Source: Allomyces macrogynus ATCC 38327
Taxonomy: Eukaryota; Blastocladiomycota; Blastocladiomycetes; Blastocladiales; Blastocladiaceae
DNA length: 45,924 nt
Direction of reading: 5' to 3'
NCBI GenBank assembly: GCA_000151295.1
Contig: GG745339.1
Coordinates: 1,255,320 to 1,301,243, forward strand
Shown one piece after another: positions 1 through 9,701 of this stretch. Under the pieces are notes generated by a model. It did no database searches and was not told where the DNA came from. It saw nothing but the letters and a program-made list of their open reading frames with translations. How positions within the stretch are numbered: the stretch's first letter is position 1; each line of letters starts with the position of its first letter. A program made the translations under genes and the position numbers.

Positions 1-129
1 TTCCCGTTCGCGCAACCGGCGGGGTCCGGGTCGTCGTCGTCGTCGCTGTCGTCGATGGGGGGGCGTGCCGGGCCACAGGATTTGGAACATAAGCGGACCA
101 AGCTCAAGGTGAACCTCAAGCGGCCGTGA
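1..129 (+). CDS. C-terminal end of an unidentified protein (5' truncated)
   Basis: The frame starting at base 1 stays open for 42 codons and ends in TGA at 127-129. The encoded tail has a short poly-serine run (codons about 9-16) and ends in a basic stretch rich in Lys and Arg. Codons are G/C-ending like the other genes here, so this is likely the last exon of a gene entering from the left. Nothing in it identifies the family. Confidence 0.45.
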   Translation, partial: FPFAQPAGSGSSSSSLSSMGGRAGPQDLEHKRTKLKVNLKRP

Positions 130-688
130 GGAAGCGTGGATTGGGTCAGGAGGGAGGGGATGTCGGATACCGGTGGAGCGGTCGGTGATGGCGTTTGGAG
201 CGAGGATGAGAGTAGGCCGGCCCGTGCGAGGGGCGCTGTTGCCTGTATTTATTTATGCTCGTGCTCAGTAGGAACGGGCATTCCGTTTGAATCGTATTGG
301 AGCGTCGACCCTCGACAAATTATTTGGCAGTCAGACTTGTAGAGGGAGAGATCTGACCAGTTTGTCGCGGTCACGTTTGAAGTAAGATCGCTCAATTTCG
401 TTCCAACTTGCCAAATCGCCAAACCGTCGTCACTGCAAATCTCCAGCAGGCGCGATCTTGCAAGAGCTGCGGCGCTTGCTGCAATTCAAGCAGCTAGTCA
501 ACTTCAACTCGTTTTCGGGGCGCGACAAGAGCGCCGGCACCGGTCTTCGCCTGCACGGCCGGCCCAACGGACGAACCAGCCAACAACGGACGAACCAGCC
601 AACAACAGCCGCGACAGCGCCAACTCATCAACCTGATCATTCAACCAATCCTCGCAAGGTCGTCACGACATTGCGGCAAGCTGCGACC
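130..688. other. intergenic, no gene seen
   Basis: This stretch covers the 3' flank of the truncated gene and the upstream region of OCA1. It contains a short direct repeat (the 15-mer around 572-586 recurs at 589-603, based on cggacgaaccagccaacaa). I see no coding exon or RNA gene. Confidence 0.4.
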
Positions 689-1413
689 ATGAACTCGCAA
701 TACTTTATCCCGCCATTGGTAATTCAAGCGCGCTCTCTTGACCGTCACGGCGACACGAACGAAAGAACGTCGCTGACTGTCCAGCGTGTGTTCAAGTAGA
801 ACTTTGGCATGATCGAGGACGATCTGTACCGGTCGGGCCAGCCGAACGAGCTCAACTTCCCTTTTCTCGAAAAGCTCGGGCTCAAGACGGTCGTGTGGCT
901 CGCGCCCGAGGAACCCAACCAGCGCTTGTACGTACTGAAAAATCAACCGCGCGCCCGCGTTTGCGATCGTCCTAGCTCACGCAGCCGACCATCCCGCAGC
1001 CTCAACTTTATTGACAACCAGGAAATCAACCTCGAGCACCTCGGCGTCGCCACGTCGGTCAACGCCTGGGACCCGATCTCCGAGGAAATCGTGCTCGAGG
1101 CGCTCGAAGTGATCTTGAATCCGCGCAACTACCCGCTCATCATCATGTGCAATCTCGGGCGGCACCGAACGGGTGCGGATCGCGTTGCTATCATTCCCGA
1201 TCGAGAGCGACGCGCGACTAACCTCCCACTTGCGCGTCGATAGGCACAGTCGTCGGGTGCCTGCGCAAGCTGCAGCGGTGGAACCTGACGAGCATCTTCG
1301 AGGAGTACCGCCGGTACGCTGGCCCGAAGGTCCGGCTCCTCAATGAGCAGTTTATCGAGCTGTTCGACACTGATCTGTGCCGCGTGCCCGTCGACCCGCC
1401 GCCGTGGTTGTGA
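689..1413 (+). CDS. OCA1: Oca1-type tyrosine phosphatase-like protein (4 exons)
   Basis: The model is exons 689-718, 800-927, 1000-1172 and 1244-1413, all phases consistent, giving 166 aa. The start sits just before the conserved PPLNF segment, which is split by intron 1 (IPPL then NFGMIEDDLYRSGQP). Family landmarks are YRSGQP, NFPFLEKLGLKTVVWLAPEEP, the P-loop CNLGRHRTG (Cys and Arg of CX5R present) and the C-terminus LFDTDLCRVPVDPPPWL. These match fungal Oca1, a plant-and-fungi atypical dual-specificity phosphatase family member linked in yeast to oxidant-induced cell-cycle arrest. Met, rather than the usual His, precedes the P-loop Cys. A Siw14/Oca2-type relative is possible, but the ending RWNLTSIFEEYRRYAG fits Oca1 best. 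It is shorter than yeast Oca1, lacking an N-terminal extension. Confidence 0.85.
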
Positions 1414-1924
1414 ACGCTCAGGAAGCGCGACGGTGGGTCGAGAGAAGTTTTTGTTTGTGTGGTTTGCGTCATTCAACATGGTGTATTCCCAAGAACCAAC
1501 TGATTTTGTGCAGTTGTCCGGACCTGGCCAGGCGCCCCTCGTTGGTGAACATGCGCATCACTTGAGTGAGGCCTGGGCTCAAACCTCCGGTGAAGCATAA
1601 TTGCCGAGCCATTATTTCGCTTGCGTGGATATCCATGGCCAGTTTTGTCTTGCAGCATCATACCCAACCTGGCCTTGTCGTTCCGCAGCTGCTCTGACAA
1701 ATGCACAATGCAGTGGATAAGGTCACATGTTGAAGAGTGGACGTAAGAGGACTTTGAATGAATATCGACGCGCTCATGGACAGAGACTGTCGCTATTGTT
1801 GAGTCCGGTAAGTTAATTACGCACGCTCTCGTTCGAGGGCGCTGATAAGCGTTGTGAGCTGCAGCAGCAACGCGTATGAGCACCCAGACGCGAATAGCGT
1901 GACTGTCGCCGACATTTAGCGGTG
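1414..1924. other. intergenic, no gene seen
   Basis: This is the 3' flank of OCA1. Only short overlapping open frames occur, without homology or coding bias that I can support. It ends where an ABC-transporter relic begins. Confidence 0.4.
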
Positions 1925-2095
1925 TGCGCGGATGGCCAGCATTCACGAGTTTATCATGGGTTTGCCCGAGGGTTACCCGACGCCCGTCTCGTCGTCGCAG
2001 CTCTCGGGCGGGCAAAACCAGCGCGTGTATCGCTGGCGCCCTTGTGCAATCTGCGAATCCTGTTGCTCGACGAGACGACTACTGCAAAAGACACA
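1925..2095 (+). pseudogene. ABC transporter relic: NBD2 signature to D-loop
   Basis: The plus strand reads [19 protein letters not shown] and then [13 protein letters not shown], almost identical to NBD2 of the intact minus-strand ABC gene (around 3950-4050). Beyond the signature the match continues only after frameshifts: [14 protein letters not shown] (Walker B and D-loop) appears in another frame at about 2050-2092. There is no TMD, Walker A or start. This is a decayed fragment of a local ABCB copy. Confidence 0.8.
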
Positions 2096-2186
2096 CTTGT
2101 CCTTCAAACTAGAGCGATATCAACACACTTTCATGCCTTAGCGTCGCGCAAAAAATTGCTCGGACAGCTTGGACAACTGCTCTCTC

Positions 2187-2412
2187 TCTCTCACAAGCCC
2201 GGGTTCGTGATCCCTTGCCAGTGATGGCTATTCGGTCCGCTTGTTCCCAAAGATCGAAATCGTTGGGGCCGCCATGGCGCCACCTGGAATTTTAGAGGGT
2301 CTGGAGTGACAATCGAGTGCCGCCCCCTACTGCATGATACGCCGTTGCAGTGTCGGGTTGACGGTGGAGGCAGCAGGGTCCGTCCTGTCGACCTAACTCT
2401 CTGCCACGGCAA
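2187..2412 (+). repeat. inverted repeat, left arm
   Basis: This arm is the reverse complement of 3166-3411 with many substitutions and a ~35-bp deletion after gcttgttcccaaagatcg. Shared blocks include ctctcacaagcc at the outer edge, ggcgccacctggaatttt, agagggtc and ttgacggtggaggcagcagg. Together the arms enclose an ABC-transporter relic. They could be long terminal inverted repeats of a DNA transposon or two unrelated copies of a dispersed repeat. Confidence 0.8.
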
Positions 2413-2499
2413 ATTTTTTGGATCGGGAGACATGGAGTAAAACTGTTGATGCCGCGCATCCGCATTTCCTCCTCCCTCCTCCACCCCAATCCCCGATCC

Positions 2500-3005
2500 T
2501 GCCCTACGAGATTCGCGACATGCCGAACCCGACGAGCCAGTCGTGCCTAGAAACGAGCACGTCGGTCACGTACTCGCGCAAGCAGGACGCCGTACCCTTC
2601 CGCCCCGGTCAAGCTCGACTGCTACTGCTTGGAGAACAACAACTTGAGTGCGAGCTACCTCGACTTACCCGACCAACTCGGGCATGACGACTCGCGCGCG
2701 GCCACGGCCGTCTTGCTTGTGAGCGGTTTGACGTTGATCGTCTTGTCCGACCACATCCAGTACCCAAACGTGCTCGTTTCGACCGTCGACGGGCTTGAGG
2801 TCGTTGGTGCGACCCGAGTCTCCGTTCTCGGCTCGAAATTGACGGCACACTCGTCGGCCCGAACCTACGAGTACCGTGGCGGTCAGTTTCAAAACCGGGT
2901 GGAGAATGTTGACTACGGCCAAGCAGTACCGTTGCGGACCTCCATGGCCTGCGGGAACCCGATACCCCCACGCGCCAATCACCGCCTTGCGTGCACGAGC
3001 TGAGC
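2500..3005 (-). pseudogene. ABC transporter relic (TMD2 end to first half of NBD2) inside an inverted repeat
   Basis: The minus strand aligns piecewise with the intact ABC gene. 2930-3005 matches the end of TMD2 (RKAVIGAWG then a disrupted FSQAVQ). 2760-2830 matches the TMD2-NBD2 linker (DLKPVD). 2590-2760 matches at DNA level the segment running from the strand before Walker A to the helix after it, for example tcgacttacccgacc against tcgacttccccgacc. Deletions and frameshifts interrupt it. The plus strand happens to be open across part of this region, but that frame matches nothing and is read as chance. Confidence 0.7.
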
Positions 3006-3165
3006 GTACGGCCCCATGAACCAGCCCATTGACTCGTCGGAATCGCCTTTAGAGAGGCGAGAGTACCCCAGGAGCGTGGCACGCAACGTTCAGCCAACAA
3101 CCAATCACATGCAAGCCAGTGATCACAACAACATGCTGCCAGCACAACCTCGAACAGCGGCACGT

Positions 3166-3411
3166 GGCATTGAGAGATTGACAGCGCGAACCCTGCTGCC
3201 TCCACCGTCAACCCTGCACTGCAATCCCGTATCATGCAGGATGGGGCGGCGCTCGATTGTGGCTCCGGACCCTCTAAATTCCAGATGGCGCCAAGGCGGC
3301 CCCAGGTCATTCGTTGCGACATTGCAAAAGCACAGCAACCTGCGATCCTTGGGAACAAGCGGACCTAATAGTCATCCCTGGTGAGGGACCCCGAACCTGG
3401 GCTTGTGAGAG
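3166..3411 (-). repeat. inverted repeat, right arm
   Basis: This is the partner of 2187-2412 and slightly longer, because it keeps the ~35 bp missing from the left arm. Its outer edge, ggcttgtgagag, mirrors the left arm's ctctcacaagcc. About 230 bp of unassigned sequence follows before the stop codon of the minus-strand ABC gene. Confidence 0.8.
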
Positions 3412-3640
3412 AAGGCAGCCGTCCAGCCTGTCGAAGTGAAAACGTTTGCTTGATGCAAAGCGCTGACTGACACGCTAAGGCCAGCTCAGGATCGATACCT
3501 GTACAAGCACATGACACTGCAGCATTTACTCGACGTCTTTCGATTCAACGACGAGACGTGACAAATTGCCAGAATGTATTCACGCCAAGTCCAAAAAACT
3601 CCAAACGCAAAAACGACTGAAATCATCACCCTCCAACACA

Positions 3641-6600
3641 CTATGCGAGCCCGTTCCCCGCGGCCGCGCCCAGCTGCTGCTTCTGCACGAGCTTGTGATA
3701 CAACCCGCGCATCGCCAACAACTCGTTGTGCGTTCCCTGCTCGACGACGCGGCCGTGCTTGACAACAAAAATCACATCGGCGTTTTGGATCGTGGCCAGC
3801 CGGTGCGCGACGGTGATCGTTGTCCTTCCTTGCGACGCGACATCGAGAGCAGCTTGCACGACCCGCTCGGCCTGCGAATCGAGTGCGGCGGTCGCCTCGT
3901 CGAGCAGGAGGATGCGCGGGTTGCGAATCAACGCTCGCGCAATGCACACGCGCTGCTTTTGCCCGCCCGATAGCTGCGACGAGGACACGGGCGTCGCGTA
4001 CCCCTCGGGCAGGCCCATGATAAACTCGTGGATATTGGCCATGCGGGCGCACCGCTCGATATCAGCGTCGGTGACAGAATCCGGGTCCGGGTGCCCATAC
4101 GCAATATGCTCGCGAATCGTGCCCATGAACAGCGTCGGGTCCTGAAGCACAATCGCCATCTGTTCGCGCAAGTGGGCCAAGTTCCACTCCTTGACGTCGT
4201 AACCCTCCACCCTGGTCGCACCCTGCTGCAATTCGTAGAACCGCAGCGCGAGCGCAAGCGTACTCGACTTCCCCGACCCCGAAGGCCCAACGAGCGCGAC
4301 CGTCTTACCGGCGAGCGCCTCGATATTGAAGTCCTGGAGCACGGTCGCGTCGGGCCGCATCGGATAGCTGAACCTGCCGTTCTCGACTTGCACGTTACCG
4401 GCGACATCGACGGGTTTCAGGCCATCGGTGTTGGCCGAATCGATGGGCGGGACGCGGTCGAGGAGCTCAAAGTAGACGATGGCCGCAACCTTGGCTTTCT
4501 GAATGTTGCCGCCAAACGTGGCCGCTTGCGCAAACGAGATACTGCCGAAGAGGATGACGAAAATCGTGCGGAACAAGTCGCCCGAGTTGATCAGGTCCTG
4601 CACGACGAATCGGTACCCGGCGTAGAAGGCGATCGCGTAGACCCAGAACTACATGGAGCGATGCGAGGTCAGCAAATGACCGGGTGGAGAAGGTTAATGA
4701 AGCGAGAAGACGTACCTGCACGGCTTGCGAGAACCCGAAACCCCATGCGCCAATCAATCCCTTGCGCACACCCGCGAGATACGGACCCTTGACGCGCTTG
4801 AGGTAATCGTTGTCGAAAAACTCTTCGCGCGCAAGTGCCTTGACCATGACAATGTTCTGGATCGCGTCGCACGCCGACTGCCCGGCCTCGGCGTACGCGA
4901 GCCGCGTCTTGTTAAGCGAACCCTGCATGATCTTGGCCTCAAAAATCGAGCCGAGCGCGAGAACCGGGACACACGCGAGCACAACGAGCGTGAGCTGCCA
5001 CGAGTAGTAGAACGCGAGCCCGACGGCGGCGCCCATCGAAACGAGCAGCTGCAGTAGATTCGCGGCGTTCGGACCCGTCAAGTTCTGAATCCGGTCGGCC
5101 TGCTCCGACAGTTGAGCAGTCAGTGCTCCCGTCCCGTGCCGCTCGTCGTCGAACCAGCCCATATCTTGCCGCAGCATCGCCTGGAACGTGGTCTCGCGAA
5201 TCCGACGCGTCAACCGCTCGCCGGCGACCCCGAAACAGCCAAACTGGAAAAGGTTGATCACGAAATTCGCGACGGTCAGGCCGATGAAGACCATGAGCCA
5301 GGTGAACGCGCGGTCACGCAATTCTTGGCCCGTATACTGGAACATGGCGAGCGTTTCCGACAAGACGAGCCCAAACGCCGGCAGGAGAAGCCCGTTGATC
5401 GTGCCCATGAAAATGCCGACGACGAGCACTGGCCATTCTTTCCACTGAAGCTTGACGACGCGCCACATCGACAACTTGTTCTCGCTTAAGATGCGTTCCA
5501 TTTCGGCCTTTTCGCGCTCCTCCTTGTTCAAGTCCGCGAGCAGCGACGCTTGCGGGTTAGCGGTCTCGGCGTCCTTGGCCACGGTCACGACGGTCGTGCC
5601 CGGCGCGGCGGCGGCTGATGCAACAGCCGTGGCGTCGATATCGTCCTCGGTATCGGACGAAGCCGTCGCGCCGGTTGCGCCCTTGAGCTCCTGCGCCTTG
5701 ACGAGGCCGGCGTAGACGCCGCCGAGCGCGATCAGCGACTCGTGCGTGCCAGTTTCGACGATCCGACCCTTGTCCATGACGACAATCTTGTCGGCGTTGC
5801 GGATGGACGCGAGTCGGTGCGCGATCGTGATGGTCGTGCGGCCCTGCGCGGCCTTGTCAAGCGCGGCCTGCACGATACTCTCGGACTCGGTATCGAGAGC
5901 GGAAGTCGACTCGTCGAGGAGTAGAATCTGTAGAGGTACGCGAGAAATCGCGGTCAGTTTGCTGGCAACGATCTGTGATAACTGGTTCTGAGCACTTTGC
6001 ACCTTAGGGTTCTTGATCAAGGCGCGCGCAATCGCGAGCCGCTGCTTCTGCCCACCACTCAACAGCGCACCGGCCTCGCCGACGGGCGTCTGGTACCCCT
6101 GCGGCAGACCCATGATGAAGTCGTGCGCGTTGGCGTCGCGGCACGCCCGCTCCATCGTTTCCTGCGTGACCTCGGTGCCGTCAATCGCACCCAACTTCAA
6201 GTTCTCCTCAATCGTCGCGTCAAAGAGCACCGGCATCTGCGGGACGTAACCGACGCGTTGACGGTACCATTGCAGTGAGAGCTCGGGCAACGGAATGCCA
6301 TCGACCTTGACGGCGCCGCCAAGGACGTCGAAGAACCGCAGCAGCAACTGAATCGTCGTCGACTTGCCGGATCCAGACGATCCAACGAGCGCGACCGTCG
6401 TGCCGGGTTCAATATCAAGCGAAAAGTCTTCGAGCACCGTGACCGAGGACCGCGACGGGTACGCAAACTTGACCTTCTCGAACGTGATCCGGCCGGTTAC
6501 GTCCTGCAGCGTCTTGGACCCGTCAACAATCGTCGGTTGCGAGTCGATCACCTCGAACAAGCGGTAAGCCGCGCCGCGACCCTTGCTGACGGCCTGAATC

Positions 6601-8106
6601 GACGGGGACAGGTTAACGATCGAGAAGGCGCCTACGGTGATCGCAAACAGGACTTTCTACACTCGGCAAGCATTTCCGTCAGCCTTCATCCACCCCACCT
6701 CCCACTCCACCAACTCCACTCCCAAACGTACCAGCACATCGCCGCCCTTAATCTCGCCACTCTCCACCAGTTTCGCGCCATACCACGCGCCGATCCCAAA
6801 CAACAGGTAGAGCAGCCCAAAGAACACCCCGAACCCGCCGCCGGTCACCCACGCCTTGCGTTCGTTCACGCGCACCGTCTCCTCGAGCATACTCGAAAAC
6901 CTTTTCAGTGCGCGGTCCTGGCCGCCAAACGCCGTGACGGTGCGAATGTTGGCGAGCGCTTCTTGCGCGATCGCGCCGGCCTTGGCGTAGACGGCCTGCG
7001 ACCGCGAAGCACCCTCGGAAAAGGCCTTGCCGACAATCACGCCCGAAGCGCCAAAGGCGGGGAACGTGGCCATCAGGACGAGCGTGAGCTTCCAGCCTAT
7101 GTGGTGGAGAGAGGTGTAAGGGTCAGTGCGGCGTTGCGCATGGGTGCCCAGTAGGAGGAATGAAAGCGTACTGAGAATGAAGGCGATCACGAAGCCCGTA
7201 ATGAACTGAATTAGGTACGCCGCAGCCTGCACGACTTTTTCGGAAATGCCTTCTTGGAACATGAGCGCGTCACTACAAACACCACCGAATTCGTCGCCGT
7301 CAGTCCCGCATCCCATCCCATCCTTCCACCTCGCCAACCTCGCACTCTCGTACCTCGTTAACCGCGTCGTCAAATCACCCGCCTTGTTCTTATCAAACCA
7401 CGCCAAATCCTGGCGCATCGTCGTGCGAATAAAATGCGCACGGGCGCGGCGCGCCTGCCGCTCGCCGGCCCACATGTAGGACGCCTGCATCAGGTACGCG
7501 GCGACCATGGTCGCAACACCAATTCCGACAAACAGGACGACCGTATCGACAACGTTCGTCTTGAGCGCCTGCGCGGCCAGATCGACTTGCGGTCCGGACC
7601 CGTAAATGGCACGCACGCGCGCATAGTCGATGAAGGGGTTCACGGCGTCGCCGAGCAAGACGGAAATGAGCGGGTTGGTGATGCCTGGAATATGGAAATG
7701 CGCGAGGTTAGGATTGGGCGCATCGTTCGGGTGCGGGTCGAGGAGGGGACGGACCATAGCCGATGGCGCCGAGGAAACCAACCGCCATGAGCACCTTGTC
7801 CTTGGTGTCGGCAAACCGGAAGAGGGACAGGAACGGCACGGCCTTGGACGAGTTGTCGTCGTCCTTGGCCTCGCCGCTCGTGGTCTCAGCGGACGGACGG
7901 TCTGGCTGTTGCTCGGCGTCGGCCATGAGCGGCGCCTTCACGTCTTCGGCAACGCCGATTTTGCGGTCCACGGCCGCAGCGGATGGTGGTGGTGGAGCGT
8001 TGTGCACATCGTTGAGCGGAATTGCTGTGGGAGCCGCCTCGTTGTCGGGCACGGCGCCCGGAAGAAGCTGCGCGGCGGCTGGGTCAGGTCCTGGCGCGGA
8101 CCCCAT
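3641..8106 (-). CDS. ABCB/MDR-type full ABC transporter, copy 1 (7 exons)
   Basis: The model is exons 8106-7755, 7684-7354, 7272-7172, 7096-6732, 6656-6003, 5927-4716 and 4648-3641, giving about 1340 aa. It is predicted to export lipophilic substrates across a membrane using ATP. After a ~95-residue hydrophilic N-terminus come TMD1, then NBD1 with Walker [10 protein letters not shown] (about residue 475), signature LLSGGQKQR, Walker B ILLLDES and H-loop IAHRLAS. TMD2 follows, then NBD2 with Walker [10 protein letters not shown] (about 1128), signature LSGGQKQR, Walker B ILLLDEA and H-loop VAHRLAT. Both catalytic Glu and both H-loop His are present, so both ATP sites look competent. The start at 8106 is chosen by alignment with copy 2; the frame stays open upstream to 8409. 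The substrate cannot be told. Copy 2 lies head to head. Confidence 0.92.
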
Positions 8107-9701
8107 CGTGGTGGATACTTGTGCAGCGAGTGCAGTCGAGTTGAGGATGAGCAAAAGATGCAGCTGCGGTGGGTAGGAGGGGACTTGTAGTCGGTGCAGC
8201 AATGAGCGGCGCGTCAACAAACGGACGAGCGCGGGTCGCATCCGCGCGACTGACCGGCGCATTGACTCGATGACCCGATTGGTGTTGATGGTCGCTGACG
8301 CGACGTGAGAGGCTGGCACAGCACTCCAAGCGCGCGCGATCGTGATCAGCCCTACAAAATGCGTTGCGGCCTCGACGGCAGAATCGGGTAGAAGCTCATC
8401 GAACAGCACTGCATCGCGACCAGGCGGAACGTGTTCCGCATATGCGCCAAGTCAACCACCAACACCGTCAACTTGGGGTGCGCATTCTTTTCCACATGTT
8501 GAGCCGCAAATGACGCGAATGGCAGCGGCGGTCGGACACGCCAAGAGTGTTGACGCTCTGTGCAAGCTCAACTCCATGGCGATCAACGATGTACATTGCG
8601 CAGCGCCAGTTTGGCAGCACCCAGTGGTTCAGTTGCGGGCAGTTGCGGTGCCAAACGACGGCGTGGATCCCCTGCTGGCCGGGCACCGCGCCCCGTCGTC
8701 GATCCGGTCCGCTGGCGAGGAGAAAGCGCGTCGTGCCCGTCCACCAACTCATCGCGAGGGAACGGTGGGACATGGATCTAACTCGGGGCCAGACGCGTTC
8801 TTTTCTGTCGTTTCGTTGGTTTCGCGATGTGTCGCTTGTGGTTCGCCCGGTTTCAGCCCAAGTTGAGAACCATGCCAGAGAACTTCCTGTTTCAGATCAG
8901 ATCGGGGACATGTGGTCTGTCAGAGCTCTGTCGCTTCTGAGTTTCCAGCAACTCTCTGCGCTTCCATCTCCGCCGACTTGAACACGAACAAACAGCTGAC
9001 CAAAGTGCTGGCCAACCCGGCCTCGCTAATCCCGGCCTCGACTCGCCATGGCGGCCCTTCACTTGGCGCAAAATGGCCTGCGGCCAGCTCTGTCCTCAAC
9101 GTTGACCATAACGCGGCCCGAATGCACGCGCGTCCCCCGTCGAACAACGCAACGTCGCCAGGCACGAGCCCGCCAACCAAAGCTTCCGTTCAATGATACT
9201 GAAGATTTCCACGTCGAGCTGACGTGAGCGTGCCAACTCCGAGTGAAATGGCAAATTGAGTTAAAATCACGAACCACGACGCGTCGCGCCACGCCTCATC
9301 CTTTTCGAAGTCGCGCTCCAATTTCATGCCGCTCCAGTCCGTGCGCGAGTGGCTATCCCTGCCTACACTCGTCAACCCTCGTCAATCTTGCTCACGAGTA
9401 CCATCTCCCGCGGACCGACTTGCGCCCCGCCGCCGAACGCGTCCGTACTCCGGTGGTGCACCGCCATTTCCGGCCGAAATAGCAAGACGTCAACGTTGCC
9501 TAATAAGTATCGCGCGCGCCTCGTATACCCGCCAGCACGACGTCCATTCTAGGACTTGATTCGCGAACCATTGCTCAACTGTTTTCGTTCCACGTGGCTC
9601 AACACTGCCGACCCTCCGACTGGCCATTCGACCTCACCCACCTCGATCAATCACCCTTCTCGGCGCGCCCTCGCCACGTTCCTCGCGCTCGACCACCGAC
9701 C
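8107..9701. other. shared upstream region of the two divergent ABC genes
   Basis: About 1.6 kb separates the two ABC start codons. Open frames on both strands overlap each other and show no family motif. The frame of copy 1 stays open to 8409 and that of copy 2 to 9594, so either N-terminus could be longer, but the two extensions do not resemble each other. Promoters for both genes must lie here. I see no clear TATA box. Confidence 0.4.

Noticed and set aside
2629..3003. 124-codon plus-strand open frame inside the inverted repeat
   Set aside because: The same DNA aligns on the minus strand with the intact ABC transporter, so the plus frame is a chance reading of a pseudogene.
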